A DNA stretch of 64,000 bases, taken from positions 1-64,000 of the forward strand of contig NZ_JAPVLU010000006.1 in NCBI RefSeq assembly GCF_027158205.1. The letters run 5' to 3'. The DNA comes from Streptomyces sp. H39-S7 (GTDB lineage Bacteria; Actinomycetota; Actinomycetes; Streptomycetales; Streptomycetaceae). How positions within the stretch are numbered: the first letter of the stretch is position 1; every line of letters begins with the position of its first letter. Of the stretch, positions 1-8,484 are shown piece after piece. The notes beneath the pieces were generated by a model that ran no database searches, was not told the DNA's origin, and saw only the letters and a list, made by a program, of their open reading frames with translations. A program made the position numbers and the translations under genes.

Positions 1-316
1 CGCCGCGCAGCACCGGGTCCGCGACGGACGGCAGCAGGGCGGGATCCAGGGAGGCGTCGCAGTCGCAGAAGCAGACGATGTCGGCGGTCGCGGCGAGCAG
101 TCCGGCGTGGCAGGCGGCGCCGAAGCCGCGCAGCGGCTCGCGGACCACCGTCGCTCCGAGGGAGGCGGCGAGGTCGGCGGAGCCGTCGGCCGAACCGTTG
201 TCGACGACGATCGCCCGCCAGCCGGGCGGAATGCGCTCCAGCACCCAGGGCAGGGCCCCGGCCTCGTCCAGGCACGGCAGTACGACGTCGACGGGCGGTG
301 TAGGTGGATTGGTCAC
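1..316 (-). CDS. Glycosyltransferase family 2, N-terminal part (runs off the window)
   Basis: A GTG start at 316 opens a frame that stays open to the window edge (about 105 residues). It begins VTNPPTPPVDVVLPCLDEAG and continues with IVVDNGSADGSADLAA and FCDCDASLDP, the nucleotide-binding start and the DxD-like motif of GT-A fold family 2 glycosyltransferases. These enzymes transfer a sugar from a nucleotide sugar, often to a lipid or protein at the membrane. The C-terminus is outside the window, so the acceptor cannot be inferred. It lies on the same strand as the oxidoreductase genes further right, but a 370-base gap separates it from them. Confidence 0.85.
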   Translation of the reverse strand, partial: MTNPPTPPVDVVLPCLDEAGALPWVLERIPPGWRAIVVDNGSADGSADLAASLGATVVREPLRGFGAACHAGLLAATADIVCFCDCDASLDPALLPSVADPVLRG

Positions 317-690
317 GCCCCTCACCCTACGAAGCAGAACCCGGCATTCCGGACTTTAGATCCTTACGAAACACGGACGGCCACCACTTGGGCGCAGCCC
401 TCACCCCTGAGGAGCACCTCCGTTAAGACCTGGCCGCGCGATCTGCCATTGCCATCCGCTTCCTGGACTCGGGCGAGAAGAAGCAGGACATCCTGGAGGC
501 GACCGAGCTAGCTGACAGGGCGGCGAATGCCCGGATCGCCGAACGTGGATACGGCTGAAAGAACATGAGGAGAACGCTGACCTCTCCCAGGAACGACTGG
601 GGCCAACGGCTGCGGCACCGCAGCCCAGAACAGCACCTGACCCTCGCCCGGTCAGATGTCTGTGCGGGACAGCCGGCGCCCCATCATGTC
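317..690. other. Intergenic stretch with one short gene-like fragment
   Basis: No complete gene is supported here. On the plus strand, 445-558 reads in one frame as AIAIRFLDSGEKKQ, then DILEATELADRAANARIAER, then GYG and a stop. This looks like the tail of a small protein whose start is missing, so it may be a gene remnant. No family was recognised. Confidence 0.3.
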
Positions 691-1272
691 TCAGGCGTCA
701 TTCTCTGGTGCCTCATGCTCAGATGGGCTCGAGCGTCCACGTTTCGCGGACGGAGAAGGATCCGACGAGTCCCCTGCCCCTTTTTTTCGCGCGCGCGGCT
801 GGGGGTGCGGGGTGCGTTGGCGCCACATGGAGGTGATCAAGCAGAGGGCTGAGGCGGCGAAGAGTGCGGCGGTGATGAGCAGCCAGCGGCCGAGGAACAC
901 GTCGGAGGGCAGGCTCGTGGCCGCGTGGTAGCCGGGAACCTTGTTGAGGATCAGGGGGTACCAGGTGATCAGCAGGAGCAGGGCGACGAAGGTTGGCACG
1001 CGCAGGTAGTTGATCCACTGCTTGGGGGTGCGATGGTGTTTCCCAGAACCGGGGCGGGAGCCGAGAAGGGCTTGGGTTGCGCGGTCGGTGAGGCTGTAGA
1101 GCGGGAGCAGCACCAGGTCGTGGATGAGTGCGGCGCCCACGAACCAGATCACGATGCGGAGCGTGTCGCCTTTGAGGAGCCGCATCCCGGCGTATGCGGT
1201 AAGGGCGAAGGAGCACAGGACGAGCAGCAGGTGCAGGGGTGAGGCGCCGTAGCGGGCGCGGACGCTTTTCAC
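691..1272 (-). CDS. Small integral membrane protein, partner of the molybdopterin oxidoreductase
   Basis: A 193-residue protein starting at the GTG at 1272, which overlaps the TGA of the upstream oxidoreductase gene (GTGA), so translational coupling is likely. It begins VKSVRARYGASPLHLLLVL and has about four hydrophobic segments, including one with the motif WFVGAALIHDLVLLPLYS, followed by a charged, proline-rich tail. The coupling suggests a membrane partner or assembly factor of the oxidoreductase. I do not recognise a named family. An upstream ATG at 1581 in the same frame lies inside the neighbouring gene and is unlikely to be used. Confidence 0.75.
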   Translation of the reverse strand: MKSVRARYGASPLHLLLVLCSFALTAYAGMRLLKGDTLRIVIWFVGAALIHDLVLLPLYSLTDRATQALLGSRPGSGKHHRTPKQWINYLRVPTFVALLLLITWYPLILNKVPGYHAATSLPSDVFLGRWLLITAALFAASALCLITSMWRQRTPHPQPRARKKGAGDSSDPSPSAKRGRSSPSEHEAPENDA

Positions 1273-2786
1273 AGGGTGCTCTCGAAGGTGAGGCGGGTGA
1301 CCCATTTGGTGTTGTGGACGCCGGGGTTGGCGGGGACGATGATGCGGGCGGGGTAGCCGTGGTCCGGGGTGAGGTCTGCGCCGTTGACGCGCAGGGCCAG
1401 CAGCGAGCGGGAGTCGCGGACCTGGTTGTCCCGTAGCACCGTTGACCGGAAGGCGCCGCCGCGCTGTACGGATTCCACCGCGACGCCCGGCGGGCTGGTG
1501 TGCAGGCCGACGAGTGCGGCCAGGTCGGCAAGCCGCACGCCGGACCAGTCCTGGTTGTCGGTGGACCATCCCTCCACGCATGCGATCGGCAGTGAGGCTC
1601 CGTGCTGCGGCAACGCCAGGACCTGGGCTCGGGTGAGGACGATCTGACGGTTGCCGGCGCGTACGGTCAGTCGCCAGTCCGGCCCGATGTCACGGGCCTG
1701 GATGCCGACGTCGGCCGCCGTCTTGTTGATCTGGAAGCCGCCTGGACCCGAGCCAGGGTTCGGCCCGCCATGCGGGGCGAGCAGTGCGACGCGGCGCAGG
1801 GGCCCGCCGATGCTCTGCCCGGCCGTGACGACGAGCAGGGTCGCGGATCCCAGGCCCACCATGCCCAGCGCGCCGCGTCGCGACATCGTCGGCGGGGCCG
1901 GCCGCGGTGAGACCAGACCTGTGTCGTCCGCGGGTTCGGGTTCGGTCCGCTCCAGCTCGGTGCGCAGCTCGGTGCGCATCCGGCGGCTGCGCAGGGCGCG
2001 GACCATGGTCGGAATGCGGAAGGCGATGTGGACGACGAACGCGCCGATGAAGACCCACGCCCCGTAGAAGTGCAGGGTGTAGAAGGAGCCGGGGAAGATG
2101 TAGTGCAGCTGGATGTTGAGAATGCCCGTGACGAACTCGAACAGCACGCCGCCGACCAGGAGCAATACCGACAGGCGCTCCAGCGCATGGCTGACCGAGC
2201 GCACCGGCGGCCAGGAGAACAGCTTCGGGACCACCGACCACAGCTTCGCCAGCAGGATCGGGATGAGTACCACCCCCAGCGTGACGTGCACGCCTTGCAG
2301 GAGGCGGTAGAGCCAGTAGGGATGGGTCGGCCAGGAGAACAGGTAGAAGCCCAGAATCCCCTTGTCCGGGGTCTGGTCGTTGACCGGCGACAGATCCGGG
2401 TTGTACGCGGCGTAGGACAGCAGCCCGGTCACGAACATCACCGTGATACCCACGAGCAGAATCAGCCCGAACACCGAGGTGAGCCACGGACCGCGCAACG
2501 GGCTGCGCCAGAACCCCGGCCGGGCAGGACCCGGCGGCGGACCCGCCGCCAACAACGCACGCAACCGGCTACGCTGCTCAGGCTTCGGCTCCGGGGCGTC
2601 CGCAACAGTAGGGGCGGGGGCTTCGCCATCCTGCCGACTGACAGGTTCGGATGAGGTGGGTTCAGCAGACGGACGATCAGGAGCACCGTCTCCGGAACTA
2701 CTGGAGCCGCTCCCGGAACGCTGCGGATCCGGAGGAAGGTTCATGTCCTGCTCATCGTCCATCTCAAACCCTTCCCAATCACTCAC
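1269..2786 (-). CDS. Cytochrome b-type membrane domain fused to a sulfite-oxidase-family molybdopterin domain
   Basis: 505 residues. Residues 1-90 are acidic and low-complexity. Four transmembrane helices lie at about 100-260 and carry several His residues suited to haem binding, for example HVTLG and LHFYGAW. A fifth hydrophobic segment follows at 303-328, preceded by MSRRGALG, which resembles a twin-arginine motif. The C-terminal domain (about 345-505) resembles the sulfite oxidase/YedY fold, with the likely molybdenum ligand Cys403 in IACVEGWST and the conserved region PARIIVPANPGVHNTKW. This is a predicted membrane-anchored reductase passing electrons from haem to a molybdenum site outside the membrane. 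Its substrate is unknown. Confidence 0.85.
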   Translation of the reverse strand: MSDWEGFEMDDEQDMNLPPDPQRSGSGSSSSGDGAPDRPSAEPTSSEPVSRQDGEAPAPTVADAPEPKPEQRSRLRALLAAGPPPGPARPGFWRSPLRGPWLTSVFGLILLVGITVMFVTGLLSYAAYNPDLSPVNDQTPDKGILGFYLFSWPTHPYWLYRLLQGVHVTLGVVLIPILLAKLWSVVPKLFSWPPVRSVSHALERLSVLLLVGGVLFEFVTGILNIQLHYIFPGSFYTLHFYGAWVFIGAFVVHIAFRIPTMVRALRSRRMRTELRTELERTEPEPADDTGLVSPRPAPPTMSRRGALGMVGLGSATLLVVTAGQSIGGPLRRVALLAPHGGPNPGSGPGGFQINKTAADVGIQARDIGPDWRLTVRAGNRQIVLTRAQVLALPQHGASLPIACVEGWSTDNQDWSGVRLADLAALVGLHTSPPGVAVESVQRGGAFRSTVLRDNQVRDSRSLLALRVNGADLTPDHGYPARIIVPANPGVHNTKWVTRLTFESTL

Positions 2787-2997
2787 AGTATCGAGATGAC
2801 CGTATGTCGTAACTGCCGTCCGAGGGCGTCAGCGACTCCTTACGACATTCCGACATCACCCCGTCGACCTGTCACGAGGGCGCAAGGCCGGCTGATGGCT
2901 TCGATCGCCTCGTCCGTGGCGGCTGGCTCCCTCGACCGGTCACAGGCGGGCCGGGGTGAACCCCGGGAGATGGGTATCGACCGCCGTGGTGCGGGCT

Positions 2998-4926
2998 TCA
3001 GATTGTGGTGTGCGCGCTTTGGCCGGCGTGGCGAAGGAGGCGCGCGAGGCCGTGGCGGGTGGCTGCCAGGACGACGCGGTCCTCGGGGCGCAGGACGTAG
3101 CCCGGCGGCACTTCCCAGGCGAGTTCCGGCTCTCGCGGCGTAGGGTCGTTTTCCGGTGTGACGGACAGGTCGGGGCGGCGTTCCGCCGGTTCTGCCAGGT
3201 CGAGGGCCAGGACGCGCCAGGCGCCGGGCTGGAACGCTTCGGCGATGGTACGGCCCTCCAGTTCGAGCAGTCCTCGCACGTCGACAGCGGCGAAGAGCAG
3301 GACGTGCCGCTCGATCGGGATGGCGCCCAGGATTTGGCGGCCCATCATCGCTCCGGCGAAAGCCGGGGCGGCCAGGGTGGAGACGCTGCGGCTGCGGGTG
3401 GTGGCCTGGGGGTAGGAAGCCCGCAGGGTCCGGGAGACGACGGTGGCGAACTCGTCGTCGAACAGTCGCATCACCACCCGCAGTTCGGCCTTGCTCTCAC
3501 GCGCGTAGAGGGCCGCTTCCAGGTTGGTGCTGTCGCTGCTGGTCAAGGCCAGCAGGGCACGGCTGCGGCCGATCTTCGCCGCCTCCAGTACGCCCTCCTG
3601 CGTCGCGTCCCCGATGATCACCGGCACTCGAAGGGAGCGGGCGAGCACGACACCACGAGCTTGCGGGTCCTGCTCGACGCACACCACATCGATGTCCAGG
3701 GCGTGCAGCCGGTCCAGCACCCGGCTGCCGACCTTGCCGAGACCCAGCAGCACGATGTGCCCTGACAGTCCGCGCGGCGGCAGCCGCAGCGCGGTCGCGG
3801 TACGGAACGCGCCCAACGCCTCTACGACGATCGCGAACAGCACCGGCAGCAGTGCCATCCCCGACAGACCGGACAGCAGTTGCAACACCTGCCGCCCGGT
3901 CGGCTCACCGAGCGCCGGATCGCCCAGGCTCAGCAGGTCGAGCATCGACAAGTACGCCGCCCGCAAAGGTGCCTCGCCGCTCACCTGCCACGTCAGGACT
4001 GCGAAGAGCCCCTGGAGAGCCGCCAGCCCAGCGACGGTCCACCGCAGCCGCTGTGAGAACAGCTCCCGCATCGGCAGCCCGCGCGGCAGCCGTCTGCGGG
4101 GCGCAGCGGGTCCGGGCCGGCGCGTGATCGCCTCCAGTACCACCCGGCTGCGCCCGCCGTCCGTGGCACTCACCGCCGCGTCGTCAGGCAACAGTTGCGG
4201 ATCAGTGCCCGGGTCGTCACGGTCGATGTCGGTGACCGGGTCCGGCAGCAGGGCCAGGGTGCACAAGTGCGGGCGACTTTCCCCGCTGCCTACTCGGCGC
4301 TCGGCGGCGCGCAGCAGCAGGCCGTCGGCCTGAACGACTTTGCTGCTGCCGACGACCGCCGCGGCGACCAGGGCCGGTGCGGCGGTGTCGGCGTCGGACA
4401 GCACGGTGATGGACGCGTCGACGTCGGACCGTCTCGGCTGAGGGAACCGGGCCGCGGAGGCCCGCTCCAGCATCTCGCCGAGGTGCCGGCCGAGCTTGCG
4501 GTTGAACATGCGGATCACCAGGCGCACGTCCGGGTTGAGGCGCCGGGCCCGCAAAGCGGCCTGAATATTGGTCTGATCGTCCCCGTACGTCAGCGCCACT
4601 GCCACCGCCCGGTCCACACCTGCGGCGCGCAGCGTGGCCTCGTCCGGGTTGAGTGCCTCCAGGACGGTCACCGACACCCCGGGAAGCAGACCGAGTTCGG
4701 CGATCCGCGGACCGTGGTTACGCTCCAGGGACGGCACGAGGACGGTGACGTGCGTTCCGTAGACGCCGCTGAGCTCGTGGACGAGCCGGTACGCGAGCGC
4801 GTCGTCGCCGCACACCACCATGTGGCCGGAGGGGGAGGCAGGAGGGAGCTGGTTGGGGAGGTTCGGCACCCCCGTACAGTGCCGCAAGGTGGTGTCCTGC
4901 GGCCACCCCCGTCCGGGACGGATCAT
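2998..4926 (-). CDS. RCK/TrkA-N NAD-binding protein with a central membrane pore-like region
   Basis: Up to 642 residues. The order is a Rossmann/TrkA-N domain (HMVVCGDDALAYRL), a central pair of hydrophobic helices (about 290-375) joined by a short loop LSLGDPA, and a second TrkA-N domain (IVLLGLGKVGSRVLDRL). This architecture resembles potassium-channel-like ion channels with cytosolic RCK domains (CASTOR/POLLUX-like). The usual filter GYGD is absent. The ATG at 4926 overlaps the stop of the upstream regulator remnant (ATGA). A GTG at 4869 (VPNLPNQLPP) aligns better with the paralogue at 40692-42653 and may be the true start. Role inferred: K+ or other cation flux under nucleotide control. 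Confidence 0.8.
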   Translation of the reverse strand: MIRPGRGWPQDTTLRHCTGVPNLPNQLPPASPSGHMVVCGDDALAYRLVHELSGVYGTHVTVLVPSLERNHGPRIAELGLLPGVSVTVLEALNPDEATLRAAGVDRAVAVALTYGDDQTNIQAALRARRLNPDVRLVIRMFNRKLGRHLGEMLERASAARFPQPRRSDVDASITVLSDADTAAPALVAAAVVGSSKVVQADGLLLRAAERRVGSGESRPHLCTLALLPDPVTDIDRDDPGTDPQLLPDDAAVSATDGGRSRVVLEAITRRPGPAAPRRRLPRGLPMRELFSQRLRWTVAGLAALQGLFAVLTWQVSGEAPLRAAYLSMLDLLSLGDPALGEPTGRQVLQLLSGLSGMALLPVLFAIVVEALGAFRTATALRLPPRGLSGHIVLLGLGKVGSRVLDRLHALDIDVVCVEQDPQARGVVLARSLRVPVIIGDATQEGVLEAAKIGRSRALLALTSSDSTNLEAALYARESKAELRVVMRLFDDEFATVVSRTLRASYPQATTRSRSVSTLAAPAFAGAMMGRQILGAIPIERHVLLFAAVDVRGLLELEGRTIAEAFQPGAWRVLALDLAEPAERRPDLSVTPENDPTPREPELAWEVPPGYVLRPEDRVVLAATRHGLARLLRHAGQSAHTTI

Positions 4927-5824
4927 GCGCAGGGGTCCGACTGGATCTCCTCAGCCGGCCAGTCCAACAACCGGGCGCCGATCACGGCGGTCTGCAAGGC
5001 GTAGCGATGCATCGGCTCTGCGGGGTCGCAGCCGGTGAGTTGGCGGATACGGTCGAGTCGGTAGGTCAGGGCACGGACGCTCAAACTGAGGCGGCGCGCG
5101 GCCTCGGCCGAGACACAGCCCGCATCGAAGTACGCGGTCAGTGTCTCCAGGAGTGGCTCGGCTCCGCCACGTGCTTGCAGGAGCGGCCCCGGGGGGCTCT
5201 GTACGAGATCGGCCATTGCCTGCCGGTCACGGGTCAGGACCGGGAAGACCAGCAGGTCCGCCGCGAGAAGGAGAGCCTCGTCGAGATTCATGCGCTCCGC
5301 GAGATCGAGAGCGCCGAGGGCTTCCTCATACGAGCGGACCACCCCACCCGCACCCGAGTGGGCGCGGCCGATCGCCGCTCTGCCCCTGCCGACCGCCGTA
5401 TACGCCTGTTGGGCGAAATGGGTCAGGACATCGGCTTGGTCGCCCGGGGCGACGCAGACCAGCCGGCCCTCCTTGGTGGTAAGCAGAATCCGGGGTGGTC
5501 GCCGAATCGTCTGATCAGGGCGCCCTCCACCCGGCGGGTGATGGGGTGCGTGTCGTCGTACGCGGCGGGACCCTCGGCAACCGCGACGGCGTGTGCCTGA
5601 GAGAGCAGCAGCCCGAAGTGTTTGGCCCGATCGGCGAGCCGGCCCAGGTCACTGCGTCCGTAGAGCAGGTCGTCGACGAACTCGCGGCGGGCCGCCTCCT
5701 CCTGCCGCACCGCGAGCCGCCGGGCCCGCTCATGCGGTCGGCCTTGATCCGCTTTGAGCTCCGCACCGTGCCGAGCCCCGAGGCCGGCAGTAGTTCGTCC
5801 AGCTGCTCCTCGGGGCTCGACCAT
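4923..5824 (-). pseudogene. PucR/CdaR-type helix-turn-helix regulator, frameshifted
   Basis: Two reading frames join to give one regulator. The upstream part (to about 5495) contains RRLAVRQEEAARREFVDD and RRFGDHPG; the downstream part continues ILLTTKEGRLVCVAPGDQ and ends with the C-terminal HTH (SAEAARRLSLSVRALTYRLD). The frame changes near 5488-5500, in a CCCC run, consistent with one missing base. The first 20-30 codons also appear to slip, since SPEEQLDELLPASGLG is in another frame. Such proteins usually control neighbouring genes, and its end overlaps the RCK gene start. It is either a real pseudogene or a sequencing error in the C run. Confidence 0.7.
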
Positions 5825-6098
5825 GGTCTACTGCCCGACGGTGAGCACGGACATCAGCTCATATCAATGGGCTGCCCGCACGGTTTAGCGTTGTCCTTTC
5901 CGCGAGAACTACTGGCACCCCAACCCCGCCGCAATCGAACGGAGTCGCGGTGAGCGACGGAATGCCGACCGGGTCCGATGCTTGGGCAGCCATGGCGCAG
6001 AGGCGTTAACGAAGTATCAAGTGGCTCGTCACAGACCATAATTGAAGGGTGGGGCCAGGTGGGTCCCGGGGTGGTCGGGAGCGGGGAGGCAGCATCCG

Positions 6099-6674
6099 GT
6101 GAGCAGTGTGAACAAGGGGCTTCGAAAGATCGATGTAAGACTCAAGTGGGACCCCAGTCCCCTAGGGGAACCGCCCCGGCATCTCGACATCGTCGCTGCG
6201 ACCTACTCCATGGACGACCTTCACGGGCGGCCGGTATACGTCGTTCACTACGACAGCAGATCACCGGACGGCACCATCAACATGACCCGGCACAGCCAGA
6301 CCGGACAGGGTTTCGGCTTCGTCGAGGTCATGGTGCTGGAACTCGACCGGCTGGCGTCCTCCTACGGGCGTGTCGTGGTGGGGGTGGTCATCCATCAGGA
6401 CCGCGGGCGTCGCACCTTCGGTACCATCGAGAACGCCGCCGTAGTGGTCGTTGAGGGGTACACGGAACTGCTGGCGGCCGACTTCACGCTGGTTGCGAGC
6501 TCCACCGCCACCACGGTCGCGGAGTTCAGCAGGTTGAGTTCCGGCGAGTGGGAGTTCCACGAGATGATCCGCGGATTCAACAGCGACCCGTTGGCCTTCA
6601 CCCAGGAGATGGGCGATGTCGAGCAGTCCGGGCCGGATGGCGCTCCGGGGACGAGTTCGGCGGGGGCTGCCTGA
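6099..6674 (+). CDS. TerD-family stress protein
   Basis: 191 residues from the GTG at 6099, chosen because GGGGAGG lies nine bases upstream; the open frame extends further left without signal. It has TerD-domain features: VRLKWDPSPLGEPP near the start, VAATYSMDDLHGRPVYVVHY, and the acidic calcium-binding-like stretch followed by LELDRLASSYGRVVVGVVIH. TerD proteins are cytoplasmic Ca2+-binding proteins associated with tellurite and envelope stress and, in actinomycetes, with differentiation. No other ter genes are beside it, so it is an orphan copy. Confidence 0.85.
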   Translation: MSSVNKGLRKIDVRLKWDPSPLGEPPRHLDIVAATYSMDDLHGRPVYVVHYDSRSPDGTINMTRHSQTGQGFGFVEVMVLELDRLASSYGRVVVGVVIHQDRGRRTFGTIENAAVVVVEGYTELLAADFTLVASSTATTVAEFSRLSSGEWEFHEMIRGFNSDPLAFTQEMGDVEQSGPDGAPGTSSAGAA

Positions 6675-7266
6675 CCGTACGCGTGACCCCCGAGCGCCGA
6701 CATCGCCTGGCTGACCCGGCGCGGCAGGCAGCACCGGGATCCCGCCGAGTTGCCAAGCGGCCCCTCACCTTGCTTCTCCGTCATCGGGCCAGGCGATGAC
6801 CGGATGCCGGGCTGCCACCAGGCTGCGTCGGTGCTGCGCCCGGTCTTCAGGGACGTCAGCCGTTTCGGATGCCTCGACACGCTACAGGGGCTTCATCGCC
6901 TATGACTTGGCGGCGGATCGGCATCACCGTGTTCTCGTGCATCCTGTTCCTGGCCGCACCGGCTGTGCGCACGGGCCGAACACTGTCCGGCCTGCGATAC
7001 CGGCGCGCCCCACGTGCCCGCACGACGGGGTTCTCCTCGCTCTCCATACTGTCTGCTCAGCGTGATCGCGCGTCGTCTGAGGCGCCCCTTTCCGGCACCC
7101 GGACAGCCAGGTTCTGCTCGTTCAGCAGCCGCAGTGCCCCCCACCGGAACCTGGCCCTCCACGAGCCCAACTTTCCACAGACCCCTACAAAGTCGAATCA
7201 AGGCCGCTCAGCTCAGCAGATCACAAACAGACGCTGCCTTGGCGATCCCCCTGACACCGCGCTCCT
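6675..7266. other. Gene-free stretch
   Basis: No frame here has convincing protein features. One plus frame gives a hydrophobic run (IGITVFSCILFLAAPAV, about 6915-6965) without a ribosome site or homology that I can recognise. Probably spacer or decayed sequence between the TerD gene and the convergent operon end. Confidence 0.4.
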
Positions 7267-7581
7267 CTACCGCGTGCTGCTGCCCTTGTGTCTACTACTC
7301 GTGAGCTGGCCCATGAACGCGACGATGAAGCCGGCCACAAGCATCACCGCACCGGTGAGGGTGCCCCACGCCCGGGTTTCGGGATCGCGGCTCAGCATGC
7401 CGAAGACAAGCTGCCAGCACAGGGCGAAGGCCACTATCAGCTGGCCCCAGCCGTAGAGACGAGGGTTGCGGACGTGACGCCGATTCCTGGGCAGCACCCA
7501 GCCACGGGTGACCGCCGCGAGGCCGACGGCGGCGATGATCGACGCTATGAGGAGAAGGGGCAGAGCAAGGTAGGGGTTCAT
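7267..7581 (-). CDS. Small membrane protein of unknown function
   Basis: 104 residues from the ATG at 7581, preceded by GGGAGAGAG. It has three hydrophobic helices: LALPLLLIASIIAAVGLAAV at 4-24, a middle segment around QLIVAFALCWQLVFGML, and LTGAVMLVAGFIVAFMGQL near the end. It sits downstream of the STAS gene in a row of minus-strand transporter genes and could be transcribed with them. I do not recognise a family. Confidence 0.7.
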   Translation of the reverse strand: MNPYLALPLLLIASIIAAVGLAAVTRGWVLPRNRRHVRNPRLYGWGQLIVAFALCWQLVFGMLSRDPETRAWGTLTGAVMLVAGFIVAFMGQLTSSRHKGSSTR

Positions 7582-7684
7582 GATCTCTCTCCCGCGCGCC
7601 GGACCCACGCCGGACGCCAGCGAGATCATGACACGGCTGTCACGCGCCTCCAGACGCTGCCCACGCGCCGATCGGCGAAGGGCG

Positions 7685-8053
7685 TCAGATGGGATCGCCG
7701 CTGTAGGACAGTCCTGTTCGGTCCAGGCCGAGTTCGTGGAGCGCGGCGCGCAGGGACGGATCGGCGCGGTGGACGATGAGGGTAGTGCGGTGGGCGCGGG
7801 CGGCGGCCACCAGGGGGAAGAACACCGAGGCTGACGCCGTGCCCAAGCGGGGGACCTGCGCGAAGTCGAGGTGTGCCTCGGTGGGTGAAGCCTGCAGGAG
7901 CGCCGCCAGCAGTTGTCCGATCGGTGCGGCGTTGGCATGGTTGATCTCTCCGTGCAGGCTCACGACGAGGCGTTCGCGGTCATTTCGGTGGATGTGGACG
8001 ATACGGCGCAGGGCGCGGGCTGCGCGCCACGCTTTCCATCCTCGTTCCGGCAT
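7685..8053 (-). CDS. STAS-domain protein (anti-sigma factor antagonist type)
   Basis: 122 residues from the ATG at 8053, set by AAGGAG eight bases upstream. After a basic N-terminus (PERGWKAWRAARALRR) comes a STAS fold: RLVVSLHGEINHANAAPIGQ, then LDFAQVPRLGTASASVFFPL at the position of the phosphorylatable Ser of SpoIIAA-like proteins (candidates are the Ser residues in TASAS), and a final helix. STAS proteins either bind anti-sigma kinases or regulate anion transporters. The latter fits the adjacent permease genes, but neither role is proven. Confidence 0.75.
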   Translation of the reverse strand: MPERGWKAWRAARALRRIVHIHRNDRERLVVSLHGEINHANAAPIGQLLAALLQASPTEAHLDFAQVPRLGTASASVFFPLVAAARAHRTTLIVHRADPSLRAALHELGLDRTGLSYSGDPI

Positions 8054-8408
8054 GCTGATCTCCTTGTGGCTGCGCCGGTCCGGGTGGCCCTGTCGGGTCA
8101 CGGCAGGGCGCGAGCGGACCGGGTTCTACGGTGCAGGCGATGGTGGTGAGGGTCAGTGCCGCGTGCGTCATGGCTATGCCGATGCCGGTGCAGAGCAGGA
8201 GGGTGTCCGTGTGGGCGTGGACGAGGCGCGCCACGGTGGTGACCGCCGCGGCCCCGTAATACAGCAGCGCGCACACGCCGAGCATCCGGCGCCGAGTGCA
8301 GCACGGTGCCAGCCTGGGCAGCGGGGTGCCGGTGGTCAGCAGGACGCCGACCGGCAGCAGAACGGCGCTGCAGATCGCCAGGATCGTCCAGAGGACAGTG
8401 GCGTTCAA
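7980..8408 (-). CDS. Putative small membrane protein
   Basis: The frame gives 142 residues from a TTG at 8408 (LNATVLWTILAICSAVLLPV) with an AGGCAGG upstream. Four hydrophobic segments are visible, including VCALLYYGAAAVTTVARLV and LLLCTGIGIAMTHAALTL. The last 25 codons overlap the start of the STAS gene and are proline- and arginine-rich, so the true stop context is odd. It lies between the SLC13-like permease and the STAS gene. The call rests only on hydrophobicity and position. Confidence 0.4.
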   Translation of the reverse strand: MNATVLWTILAICSAVLLPVGVLLTTGTPLPRLAPCCTRRRMLGVCALLYYGAAAVTTVARLVHAHTDTLLLCTGIGIAMTHAALTLTTIACTVEPGPLAPCRDPTGPPGPAQPQGDQHAGTRMESVARSPRPAPYRPHPPK

Positions 8409-8484
8409 TAGGGCCTGCCTGGGGTGGATGGTGCGGAGGGGCTGCGGGCTGGGGTACCTCGGTTGCCGGCGCTTGGCTGATCTT

